A stretch of DNA of 64,000 bases from Papaver somniferum. Lineage: Eukaryota; Streptophyta; Magnoliopsida; Ranunculales; Papaveraceae. Both the position numbers and the translations under genes were made by a program. The stretch covers positions 66,899,911 through 66,963,910 of the forward strand of contig NC_039360.1 in NCBI RefSeq assembly GCF_003573695.1, read 5' to 3'. Positions within the stretch are counted from its first letter, which is position 1, and each line of letters starts with the position of its first letter. The notes beneath the pieces are model-generated. The model did not search any database. It saw only the letters and a program-made list of their open reading frames with translations, and was not told where the DNA came from. This document shows positions 10,823 to 20,960 of the stretch, piece after piece.

Positions 10823-12314
10823 TGATTGTAGTTTTTTTTTAGTGATAAGTAAAAGTCCGTTGCTCGGACTTGTAAAGATTTAAAAATAAAAATATATACA
10901 CAATATTTGTCACAGGATCAAGAGACACTAGGACACAGGATTCCACCATTAATCATTCACACAATTCATATATTTATTCGAAACAATTATAGCTCAAATC
11001 ATAAGGACTCTCATTCTTGCCAAGGTAGATTTTTAGAATATTTATTGTATATCACTAGCATGACGCATCAAAAGCACTACGACCAAGCATACATCATTGT
11101 ACGATATCACAACCAATCAAGAAAAATCATAAATCGATTAATAAAAAGTGCAAGTAGTCAAAAAAAGAATTAATATAATTATCATATGTGTAAAGAACGG
11201 CTTCCTCCATCATCCTAGTGTTGGGGTTTAGATAATCATAATAATCATGTTCTCAAAATATATATTTGATGCTCAAAGTATGATTAAAAGAGTCAAAAGT
11301 TATAAAACAGTGGTTCTGAGACTCACAAAACACGTCCAGAAAGAAACGATGCCAGAAAACTGCAGCTAAACTGCGACACTTCTCTACTGCTGCTGGAACT
11401 GTTGAAGAACGACCGTCTTTGGCCGTCCGTTCTTCGTGTTCTTGAGCTCCTCCTTCTTCTTCAGCAGCAGCAGGTGAACAATCCTGCAAGTCCCGATTTC
11501 TCGCTCCTCTCGGCTCTGGCTCGACCCCCAAACTCTTGATCCCCCTTCTCTGTGATACCAGAAATCTATTTATACTCCTCAGCCTCATTTAATCACGCCA
11601 TAACTCAAGATAATTCTATCTTTACTCGGCTTAAAGAGAAAATATTTTTTGGATATTTTCTTCCTTTAATTAGCTCTCCACGCGCTGAAATGATGTATAA
11701 ACACTCCAAACATGATCTTACACGCTGTAGAATTGATTCAACACTCTCCAAACACATGAGTACACGTCTAAATTTGATGTGATCGTGTGATATTCATTTC
11801 TTGAACGTGCTTCATGATTTCTTGATTGCGATGATTCCAGCCAATTATGATCGATCCTAACACCCAAAATGTCTTCCTCTATCCATATCACAAATACCCA
11901 TTGAAAATCAGAGGTTTAATCGAACTCTAACCCCTCCAAAAATCGATCGACCCAACTGCCAGTGAGAAGAAATATTTTCCCGTCTTTTTCCAAAATTTGA
12001 ATTATGAGAAGAAAAGTGTCCTCCCCCTAATCCTGTACGGGTGTCCCTTTAGCAATTGGGGTGGAAATAATAATTTTGGGGGTGGAAATAGTAATTTTTC
12101 TGGGTTCCTCCGGTACATTTCTGGGACGCTTCCGGTGCTTTTCTGGGGTACGCTATCAACGGAGCTCCAAACGCCGCATTTTTAACCAATTTCGCCGCAA
12201 GGGATTATTTCTCTAAAAACACCTATAAATAAATAAAACACCATAATAAGTACAAAAATGGGCACTAACAGTATATACAAATGAGATATATTAGACACAT
12301 AAATGCGTCTATCA
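10823..12314 (-). repeat. Element F LTR, left (3' LTR of the element)
   Basis: On the minus strand it runs TGATAGACGCATTTATG to CTACAATCA. It carries a TATA box TATAAATAG at 11566-11574. The 111-codon open frame at 11253-11588 is repeated in the other LTR and is only LTR sequence. Confidence 0.9.
11566..11574 (-). promoter_or_regulatory. TATA box of element F LTR
   Basis: TATAAATAG on the minus strand, repeated at 17115-17123 in the other LTR, in a GC-mixed context (GAGTATAAATAGATTTC) that fits a plant core promoter. Confidence 0.55.
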
Positions 12315-13569
12315 AATACCCCCAAACTTATTATTTGCTAGTCCCGAGCAAATCAAAACTACAAAATAAAATCCTAACTCACTTTTGCAGGCATCATCGA
12401 TTGCATTTAGAATATGCAATAAGCCTTTAAACCCCTAGGTGGCCCTAGTGGCCGAGTTATAGTCTCGGAAGGGCTTGCCAGAGATATACCCACAAAATCA
12501 TTACTCCAGACCCTAACTATCTACGCAAAATCTTGGAAAGCACTAAAGAACCTCCTTGGTTGGCATACTTATTAATTACAGGAGGAAGTTCCCTGATGCG
12601 AAATTCCAATTGTTGTATACGAGTTTGCACCCAAGTATACTAAAATTCATATAAGTGACAGAGCTCTACTAAGATAGTTTCACGATGGACATCATAATCG
12701 GAGTCAGACTAATCATATGGATAGATTAAGAGATGGATATAGAAAAAATATAGATGGTTTTGATGTTAACTAGGTGAACGATGTTTCTCATATCTGTCTG
12801 AAGGCTACTGCCAAAATAAACCTATCCTAAATGACTGAGATAGTCTGACTAATATCAAATCACTGGCATATACAAGGGAACCAGTGTTCGATAATCCTAA
12901 CTCTAGGTCAACACAACTGGCATATACAAGGGTTCCAATGGCCGACTTTATTGAATTTTATTCCGTTTGGTCAAATGGTCTGGTCTAAAACTTTTTTTTT
13001 TTAATTTTTTTTTTCATAACTTTTTTTTTTAATTTTTTTTTTCTTTCAATACTCAGTCACTCTATTTTACCCTAGCAGTGGTAACAACTTGAATCGTGAG
13101 CCCCACCTAATCACCTAGAGAAACATAGTTTAAAAATAAAAATAGAAACATAAATGAAAAGGACTCAACGAGATATGGCGAAACTATCATGTTATTTCTA
13201 ACACCTGAGCTCTGTGCTTTTATGAATAGAATCTTTAGATGTTTCCATCTAGTCAGATTGATCCCTCAACTCCTCAAACCAAAATGCTTCCATCCAGTTA
13301 GATTTGTTAGTGCCATCCTAAATAAGCATAAATTTCTAGGCTCTGGAGTTTATTTATTATGAAACTAAAAAGTTTCTCCCATACCCCCAAACTTAAACCT
13401 AACATTGTCCTCAATGTTCTAAAGATAAAATTAAAAACATGAACAAGGAGAAACTGTTACCAATGAAGCAAAAGAGATAAGGAAAGATATTACCGTGTCG
13501 CATGAATATTGGGTTACCTCCCAAGAAGTGCTAAGTTTAAAGTCTTCATCCAGACTAAGCAGGGATTAG
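12315..13569 (-). other. Element F 3' untranslated region with polypurine tract
   Basis: No ORF is supported here. The polypurine tract lies at 12315-12329. A long A/T-only stretch occurs at 12989-13043 (A-rich on the minus strand). The phrase 'ctggcatatacaaggg' is repeated near 12863 and 12919. Confidence 0.6.
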
Positions 13570-15288
13570 TCACCACGTAGAATCATATAGTAACAGTCGA
13601 AATAACTGTGGGTCTTCAAAACTAAATAGAGCTGACCAAAGGAAAATGCAATGAACCAAGAAAGTGAACAAGACTAGTATGCCCTTACTTAGTTTCCTGA
13701 TTAAGAAATTTATATCTAATTGTGGTTCAGGTTCAGGTTCTATGAAAGGGTCTAAATAGAAAATTTTCATTGGTTGCGTTTCTTCATAGGTGGGATCCGA
13801 ATCATTAGGTCCTAGAGTCTGAAAAAACTCAAATATGATCTTAGAAGCGCACAATAATAACCTAAATAACTGAGGATCCTCTAAGTCAATAAGATTTGAC
13901 TTACATAATTGACCACAACGAGAGTAGTGATCATTCTTAAGAAAATGTGTCGATTCTAATTTCCTAAAGCATTTAGGTTTAGTCTCACAACTTAATATTC
14001 GACACATTTGGAATATAAACGTTCCCACAGTTGGAAGAAAACTATTTGGTGGGAAAACAAAGTCAATCTGGGAATCATAGCCTGGGCAAACCACATCAAC
14101 CAGAGGATGGGTTTCTAACGATTGAACTTCTTCCTGGACATCATTAGGTTCGGGAAAACGAGTATGAAGGTAATCTTGTAAAATTGTCGAGGCAGAGATA
14201 TCAAGTCCTAAGTGAAGGGACTTTCTGAGAGTTAAAGGTAAGGCACTAGGAAGGTGATAATCACCCCCAAACTTAGAGTTTTCAGTGTCTCTAGATAGAC
14301 TAGTTACAATCTCCCTAATTTCTGGATCATTAGATTCTTGAAAATGGTCAATTGATTCTTCTAATTTATTATCAGGTAGTGCATCTTTACTCATCTCTAC
14401 GGGTATATCTTCTTCATCTAATACTATTGTTTCTAAGTCGCTAGACTCTAAAACAACATTTTCGTAATAAACCCGTTCCTCTAAACCACTATCGGCTTCG
14501 TAATCAAAAGGAAAAACTACATCGTCTAAAACAGTGGTATCCCTAATCAAATCCTCGTCCTTTTGAATAGGTGAATAATCATAAAAATTATTTGGATATG
14601 AACTAGAAATAATATAATCATTATAAAGCTCAATTGGATTAATAGATTCCTGATCACTATGCCTACATATCTCAGATTCTTCATTACTACTATCCTCATC
14701 ATCATAATAGTACAAAGATGATTGAACCTTATCTAAATAATTAGTGTCTTTTATTCTAGCCTCGTCCTCTAAATTAGGCAAATATTCACTATTGATATCA
14801 AGGGTAGAATTAGAAACCCTATTTTGGAAATTTAGATTATTTCGAGCAGCATTAGCCAACTTTTCATTTTCTGCCTCTAGACGTGCCTGAATTTCACTGA
14901 GCATAACACTTATACGTTCACCACTCTCGTTTATCATCTCAGAATATCGTGTACACTCTTCTTTTGAACTATTCATTGCAACTAAACGTTTATACGTCCT
15001 TTCAATCCGTTGTTGGGTCTCTTCTAGAGAAGGAACAAGTTCAGAAATATCATAATCATGACTAGTTTCCAAAAACGAGTAACCAGTACTACAGTGTTCC
15101 TGATTTTCTTGCTCGTAAGACCAATTCGTGTGTGGATAGTAATTGGGCTCACCATGGTATGAACCATAACCTTGAAAAGGTTGGCGTTCCCAACTAATAT
15201 TCCCACCATGGTCATAAAAATGATGATGTCCATATTCAAATTCAGATCGATACTCATTGTATTGGCTTCTGTCATACCAGTTCGACAT
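13570..15288 (-). CDS. Acidic protein of element F, about 572 residues, function unknown
   Basis: This long uninterrupted minus-strand frame is the only ORF of F. I chose the start MSNWYDRSQYNEY at 15288; an upstream ATG nine codons earlier (15315) is also in frame. The N-terminus is rich in Tyr, His and Asn. A charged helical segment around residues 90-145 (QRIERTYKRLVAMNSS to IQARLEAENEKLA) looks coiled-coil. The middle is strongly acidic. The phrase DPQLFRLLL occurs twice, near residue 470 and at the very C-terminus, where a hydrophobic segment (ILVLFTFLVHCIFLWSALF) could span a membrane. No zinc knuckle, aspartic protease, RT or integrase motif is visible. Its position, first and only ORF after the primer-binding site, is that of Gag, but I cannot show Gag homology. 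The intact frame in a young element suggests recent selection or too little time to decay. Confidence 0.7.
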   Translation of the reverse strand: MSNWYDRSQYNEYRSEFEYGHHHFYDHGGNISWERQPFQGYGSYHGEPNYYPHTNWSYEQENQEHCSTGYSFLETSHDYDISELVPSLEETQQRIERTYKRLVAMNSSKEECTRYSEMINESGERISVMLSEIQARLEAENEKLANAARNNLNFQNRVSNSTLDINSEYLPNLEDEARIKDTNYLDKVQSSLYYYDDEDSSNEESEICRHSDQESINPIELYNDYIISSSYPNNFYDYSPIQKDEDLIRDTTVLDDVVFPFDYEADSGLEERVYYENVVLESSDLETIVLDEEDIPVEMSKDALPDNKLEESIDHFQESNDPEIREIVTSLSRDTENSKFGGDYHLPSALPLTLRKSLHLGLDISASTILQDYLHTRFPEPNDVQEEVQSLETHPLVDVVCPGYDSQIDFVFPPNSFLPTVGTFIFQMCRILSCETKPKCFRKLESTHFLKNDHYSRCGQLCKSNLIDLEDPQLFRLLLCASKIIFEFFQTLGPNDSDPTYEETQPMKIFYLDPFIEPEPEPQLDINFLIRKLSKGILVLFTFLVHCIFLWSALFSFEDPQLFRLLLYDSTW

Positions 15289-16371
15289 TCTTAATTGCAA
15301 GGGAATTCTACACAATCACAAACAAGGATGACTCGACCAAATCAAACCTACTGATTTCTAGCAAACAAAAAGAATGATGGCTCCACTTAGATTGTTTCTA
15401 GACCAGCTTCTAATCCTTCGAAAGGATATTCGTTACAATTTAAGCAAACCCCTCTGGAATCAATCCGAGTCAAAGTAAGTTGAATTGAGGCGAGGGAAGC
15501 TCAGTGGAGCTTTGATACCCAAGGCCTCACCGCTATCACAAGGCGGCGCAGTCACGCATTCAACTCACAGAAACCATCATGAACTTCGAGGTGTGCTTAA
15601 GAAAGTAACCAATATCCTTCGAAATTTTTTCCTGATAAGAGCGATACCCTATCGGTCTCGTTCTAGTCAAGTTTTAAGCTTGGGTTCGCGTTAGGTTTCG
15701 TTTTCCTAAGGCGGGCAAGAAGGGAGTGGTGATGAAATCCGAACCCTTATATTGTATTGGTCAGGTCTTGCCCTTTACTAGGAATTTAAAAACAACCCAA
15801 ATTCGTCCTCAATCAATAAATCACCTTAAGGAATACAGTAAACCCGCTGATAGGGGATTCGCGGGTGTTTCGAAAGCTTACCTCCCGTACCAGACGGGGG
15901 ATGAACCGTTGAAGTCGACTCGGGCCACTGACTCCGGTGTCAGTGTGCGAACCCGAGGGGCCGAGACGATATTGTAATCGTCGTCCTTCCCTGCACACAG
16001 TTTATATTTAAGGGTACCCTTCCGTAGGGTATAAAAAAATAATGTCCCAAAATTTAAAGTCCAAAGTCCATAAAAAAAATAAAGTGCAAAAGAAAAATAA
16101 AGTCTTAAAAAAAAATACAAATATCTCTCTTTTTTTCTCTCTTTTTTTTATCAAAATAAAAAATAAAAAAAATTTCTTCTTTCGCCCCTTTCGCTTTGCC
16201 TTTTACTCCAATCTTTAAGTATTCACCAAAAACTTTGGAAAAATTTTCTTTCGCTCAAACTTCCAAAATCTGAAAGAAAAAGACAAAAAACCCAGAAACG
16301 TAAAGAAGAACAAAAATAATTAAAATAAATAAAAATAAATCTATACACAAGTCCGCGTCGGCGACACCATT
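15289..16371 (-). other. Element F leader with primer-binding site
   Basis: The untranslated leader lies between the primer-binding site (minus strand TGGTGTCGCCGACGC, within 16348-16369) and the ORF. A possible splice donor GGGAGGTAAGC on the minus strand lies near 15890, in a GC-rich block (15850-15970) that contrasts with the AT-rich poly-A/T stretch at 16065-16170. The primer-binding sequence resembles the Asp-tRNA type site of Athila/Tat gypsy elements but is not a perfect match. Plus-strand open frames here look like chance. Confidence 0.55.
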
Positions 16372-17871
16372 TTCTTGTAGTTTTTTTTTAGTTATAAGTA
16401 AAAGTTCGTTGCTCGGACTTGTAAAGATTTAAAAATAAAAATATATACACAATATTTGTCACAGGATCAAGAGACACTAGGACACAGGATTCCACCATTA
16501 ATCATTCACACAATTCATATATTTATTCGAAACAATTATAGCTCAAATCATAAGGACTCTCATTCTTGCCAAGGTAGATTTTTAGAATATTTATTGTATA
16601 TCACTAGCATGACGCATCAAAAGCACTACGACCAAGCATACATCATCATACGATATCACAACCAATTAAGAAAAATCATAAATCGATTAATAAAAAGTGC
16701 AAGTAGTCAAAAAAAGAATTAATATAATTATCATATGCGTAAAGAACGGCTTCCTCCATCATCCTAGTGTTGGAGTTTAGCTAATCATAATAATCATGTT
16801 CTCAAAATATATATTTGATGCTCAAAGTATGATTAAAAGAGTCAAAAGTTATAAAACAGTGGTTCTGAGACTCACAAAACACGTCCAGAAAGAAACGATA
16901 CCAGAAAACTGCAGCTAAACTGCGACACTTCTCCACTGCTGCTGGAACTGTTGAAGAACGACCGTCTTTGGCCGTTCGTTCTTCGTGTTCTTGAGCTCCT
17001 CCTTCTTCTTCAGCAGCAGCAGGTGAACAATCCTGCAAGTCCCGATTTCTCGCTTCTTTCGGCTCTGGCTCGACCCCCAAACTCTTGATCCCCCTTCTTT
17101 GTGATACCAGAAATCTATTTATACTCCTCAGCCTCATTTAATCACGCCATAACTCAAAATAATTCTCTCTTTACTCGGCTTAAAGAGAAAATACTTTTTG
17201 GATATTTTCTTCCTTTAATTAGCTCTCCACGCGTTGAAATGATGTATAAACACTCCAAACATGATCTTACACGCTGTATAATTGATTCAACACTCTCCAA
17301 ACACATGAGTACACATCTAAATTTGATGTGATCGTGTGATATTCATTTCTTGAACGTGCTTCCTGATTTCTTGATTGCGATGATTCCAGCCAATTATGAT
17401 CGATCCTAACACCCAAAATGTCTTCCTCTATCCATATCACAAATACCCATTGAAAATCAGAGGTTTAATCGAACTCTAACCCCTCCAAAAATCGATCGAC
17501 CCAACTTCCAGTGAGAAGAAATATTTTCCCGCCTTTTTCCAAAATTTGAATTATGAGAAGAAAAGTGTCCTCCCCCTAATCTTGTACGGGTGTCCCTTTA
17601 GCAATTGGAGTGGAAATAGTAATTTTGGGGTGGAAATATTAAATTTTCTGGGTTCCTCCGGTACATTTCTGGGACGCTTCTGGTGCATTTCTGGGGTACT
17701 TCCGGTACGCTATCAACGGAGCTCCAAACGCCGCATTTTTAACCAATTTCGCCGCAAGGGATTATTTCTCTAAAAACACCTATAAATAAATAAAACACCA
17801 TAATAAGTACAAAAATGGGCACTAACAGTATATACAAATGAGATATATTAGACACATAAATGCGTCTATCA
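16372..17871 (-). repeat. Element F LTR, right (5' LTR of the element)
   Basis: This is a near-identical copy of 10823-12314. The inner end reads CTACAAGAA on the minus strand instead of CTACAATCA, so the terminal CA has mutated. The TATA box is at 17115-17123. Confidence 0.9.
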
Positions 17872-17876
17872 CCTGT

Positions 17877-18519
17877 GTCAGCTTACAAAAACAAGGATTC
17901 TACCTCTTCCAAATCTGCTCAAAAAAGAACTACTAAATGTAGGTCCTTCAACTGCTATTACTGCGGAAACAAAGGACACTCTGAGCGAAAGTGTCGACTT
18001 CGGATAAGGAATGAAAATCTTCACAACATTCTTAATTGGATTTCTAAAGAAGTTGTTAAACCTATATCACAAATTAGAATCAACCATGTTCGACCTCAAG
18101 GGACATACGGTGATAGGGATCTTCCTAATTTTGTATTCAAACCGAAGAATACTTACAATGGTGGAAGGAAAAACAGCAAAAGTGTGACAGATGCTATAAA
18201 TCAGTTTGGAAGGAGAAAAAGGAACAGAAGGAAGAAAAATGTGTCAAGTTCCCCTAATTTTCTCAAAAAGGACTGTGAATCCAAGACTTCCAATTCAGAC
18301 TTCTTACATGTCAACAACCGAGTATATGATCCGAAGATTCACATAAACAGACTAAAATGGAATATCAAGAAAACATGGAATACTGTTAATCCAGGTACTT
18401 CTAAATCTTCTCTTGATAATGCTTCTTCAACTAAATCTGATAGTTCGTTAATTACCGACGAAAAGAAAAAAGAAGAAGTGAATCATGATGAGATAGATGC
18501 TCATCTTATTACACCCTGA
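17877..18519 (+). pseudogene. gag: Element A gag, 3' portion with zinc knuckle
   Basis: This is the continuation of the A gag after insertion F. The frame contains one CX2CX4HX4C zinc knuckle, CYYCGNKGHSERKC, at about 17955-17996. It binds RNA in related Gag proteins. It is followed by a very basic Asn/Lys/Arg-rich tail (NQFGRRKRNRRKKNVSSS) and an acidic end, stopping at 18517-18519. In autonomous relatives the protease would follow here; in A there is none. The open frame starting at 17860 includes bases of the F LTR, so the true gag part begins at 17877 after the CCTGT duplication. Confidence 0.8.
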
Positions 18520-18813
18520 CATGTTCATGTTGCATCTCTTTGTAATTGTGTCTTGTTAAAAAGGGATGCTCATTGTTCTCAGGATTTTCTCTTGAGAAAG
18601 CTGTCAGGATTGTACTAGATTCGATGTTATTTCCGTTTGCTCCTCTACATATTTTCTTTTTGGGCTTCCTTTGTCTATCATAAGCCCGTCTATCTTGCTC
18701 GTACACCAACCCACACGAACGACATGTTCCCTAGGGTTTGATGGAATACCTTATATTTATTTATAATGTATTTCGGTTGTGCAAAAAACTCTTCTATAGT
18801 TTTTTTGTGCACA
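18520..18813 (+). other. Element A spacer between gag and second ORF
   Basis: No gene is seen. The AT-rich sequence occupies the place where pol would be expected in an autonomous copia element. Confidence 0.5.
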
Positions 18814-19074
18814 ATGGAGGGAAGCAACAAGTTTGATGATGTTGAGTTGTGTCCTATTCATATCTCATGCTTTCATGCTCTTGATCATGAAAACGAAGAT
18901 AAACTACTAGTTCATATTTCTTCACAACTGGTATGAAATCTTCTTGAAGATTTTAAGGTCGTACGCGAACAACTTGGTATCGCAACACGGAATCTAGACT
19001 ACCTAAAAGACGAACTAAGAAAGGCATCTGAGGAACTCGTTCTTGTTCAAACCCTGGTTGCAGAAAGGATTTAA
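18814..19074 (+). pseudogene. Second small ORF of element A (87 codons with one stop)
   Basis: The frame runs MEGSNKFDDVELCPIHISCF, then a TGA after about 41 codons, then continues in the same frame through a charged, helix-prone stretch (REQLGIATRNLDYLKDELRK) to TAA at 19072-19074. A frame that stays coherent past a single stop suggests a formerly coding region. Element B has a different but equivalently placed ORF starting METPSIMTSNGKDVN at 29706, and the sequence just downstream of both is homologous ('ggataactag..ttggaatagc'). The role is unknown; it sits where SIRE elements carry their env-like ORF, but no signal peptide or membrane segment is visible. Confidence 0.4.
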
Positions 19075-19599
19075 TTTTTCGTCTGTTCGTAGTTCTAGTC
19101 GCCTAGTATGTCTTCTTTTTGGATTAGATGGAAGAATAACTAGTGCTTTGAATAGCAATGATTGTGACTACACATAGCTATATTTGTTTTCATCTTCTTA
19201 TGTTATTTTTCAGGTTTATTGCTTTAAATTTTAAAAATATTTGGAGGATGATGATTGCAGTATTTTCTTGGTTTGTTATATTGCAATATTTTTATGGGAT
19301 ATGTATTGTTTGCGTCCGTGAACTTGAAGGTCCCATATTGCGGTCAAAAGTAAAGTCGTCCATGAATTGGTATTCGTATTGATGAAAGGACGAACGGACT
19401 TTTGACATATACAAAAGTTATGCCTATGCAATCATGTAATTGATGGAAAATAGGATTAAATATTTTGTGTGACAAGGATAAAGTCTATTATGTTGTTATA
19501 CATATAATGATGCAAAGATAGAATAGATTGTTGTATGTTATCCACGGTATAGATCTTCATTGATCCATTTTATTATGTTTTACCGTGAAGGCTCCATTG

Positions 19600-20190
19600 T
19601 GTGTCTTATGTTGAGCACCTTACAACTAAGTCGATTAACCTTGGATTTGTTGGTTGTTCCGTAAGATGTTATATGTTGAGCATTATGAACTAAATTAATC
19701 ACCCTTGGTTATTTAGTTTTGTACTCCATATGTCTTCTTTCTTATGTTGAGTACATGTACGGTTAAGGTTGTCATGTCTTATGATAATCTTAGTCGGGGT
19801 TCCATAATCTCTTATGTTGATCCCAAAATAATTAAATTGATTACCTCGGTGATTAGTTTGGTTATTTGTTTGTATTCCGATTAGATTAATTATAGGTTCT
19901 CTTGGAATTAATCTAATTGAGTTTTCATATATTCCACAAGTTCTTGTGTTGAGTATATGAACAGCTACACTATCATGTTTTATTGGTTAATGTAGTCACG
20001 TATTCTGTAAGGTTTTCCTTATGTTGAGTACTTGAACGGTTAAGTTAGTCACCTCCATATGATTAACTTAGTCGTAGCCTGTTGCTCTGTGAGTTTACTT
20101 ATGTTGAGCACTTTCAATTAAATTGATCACTTTTGTGGTTTTGATTTAATTGCGTATTCCAATTAGAATATTCATAGGTTTACTTGTGAG
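19600..20190 (+). repeat. Degenerate tandem repeat around CTTATGTTGAGCAC
   Basis: Seven copies of CTTATGTTGAGYAC or close variants start near 19605, 19668, 19741, 19811, 19943, 20017 and 20097, each followed by a variable 'aantaanttgatcacc' segment. Units are 60-130 bp. Element B has only one copy in the equivalent place (33459). Confidence 0.7.
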
Positions 20191-20960
20191 TATTTTGTTT
20201 GAGTTTTGGATATAAAAAATCATTCACATGGTTTTTGGTGTCCAAATAAAAATCCTTTTTTCTTTCGAAATTAAGGTCGCTCTTGTTGTTCCTTTGGGAA
20301 TGACATCAAATGGGGGAGAGTTCTTTTGAACTTGTGCTTAATGGTAATATCTTGCGGGGAGTGCAGCTGTGGAATTTTATAGGGGTTATCTTGTGTCTTA
20401 AAACTCCTTGATGAATGTTGTTAGCTTTGTCTATAAGATTGCATCTAAATTAAGATGATATGTTGTCTTTCTTTTGGTCATGAAATATCTCTTGTGGAAA
20501 TTTCATTATGAACCCGTTCTTGTACCTTTGCCAATTTTATTGACAAAAAGGGGGAGAAATATTGTAGGTCACACTACAAATACATATGGTTTTCGGATCA
20601 TTGTGTAAGGGGGAGTGGTTTCCATGATCGAGATGGAGTATTGACTAAGGGGGAGTGATACATATCACCATAGTATTATTGTTAAAGTCCTGATGCAATT
20701 GGACTTTGATGTTCATAATAATACTATGACACTGTATAATAATGATCGAGAATCTCGATTTCTCTCATTGTTATAGCTACGGATCTTCAACAACGGTGAT
20801 ACTAAACCTACAACCTTTGGGATCATTGGAGTACTTGGAAGGACGAAGATTTCAAGGAACGTTGAAGATTGGACTATGGAATAGGAGCCACTAAAGTTTA
20901 TCTTTTTTGTATTCCATATATATTAATAGTTTTGTCACTAAAATTGACAAAGGGGGAGAT
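20191..20960 (+). other. Element A region before the 3' LTR, with several polypurine tracts
   Basis: No ORF is supported. The tracts 'aaaaagggggagaaat' (20545), 'taagggggagtgg' (20607), 'taagggggagtgat' (20648) and 'aaagggggagat' (20949-20960) occur; the last abuts the 3' LTR and is the functional candidate. The same 'gggggag' series is present before the 3' LTRs of B (33630-34293) and, on the minus strand, D (42351-43010). Confidence 0.6.

Larger units (their letters stand above)
10823..17871 (-). mobile_element. Element F: non-autonomous gypsy-like LTR retrotransposon
   Basis: Two nearly identical LTRs (10823-12314 and 16372-17871) flank 4.06 kb of internal sequence and are bordered by CCTGT. 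The minus orientation is shown by a primer-binding-like TGGTGTCGCCGACGC next to the right LTR, a polypurine tract (AAGTTTGGGGGTATT on the minus strand, 12315-12329) next to the left LTR, and a minus-strand TATAAATAG in each LTR. It encodes one 572-572+ residue acidic protein and no protease, RT or integrase, so it fits a large retrotransposon derivative that depends on an autonomous gypsy element. LTR similarity suggests a fairly recent insertion. Confidence 0.85.

Noticed and set aside
13570..15288. Calling the F protein an Athila Gag
   Set aside because: No zinc knuckle or capsid motif that I can identify; only its position suggests Gag.
11253..17137. Two copies of a 111-residue ORF (11253-11588 and 16802-17137)
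   Set aside because: They lie at the same place in the two LTRs of F and overlap the LTR TATA region; they are repeat sequence rather than genes.
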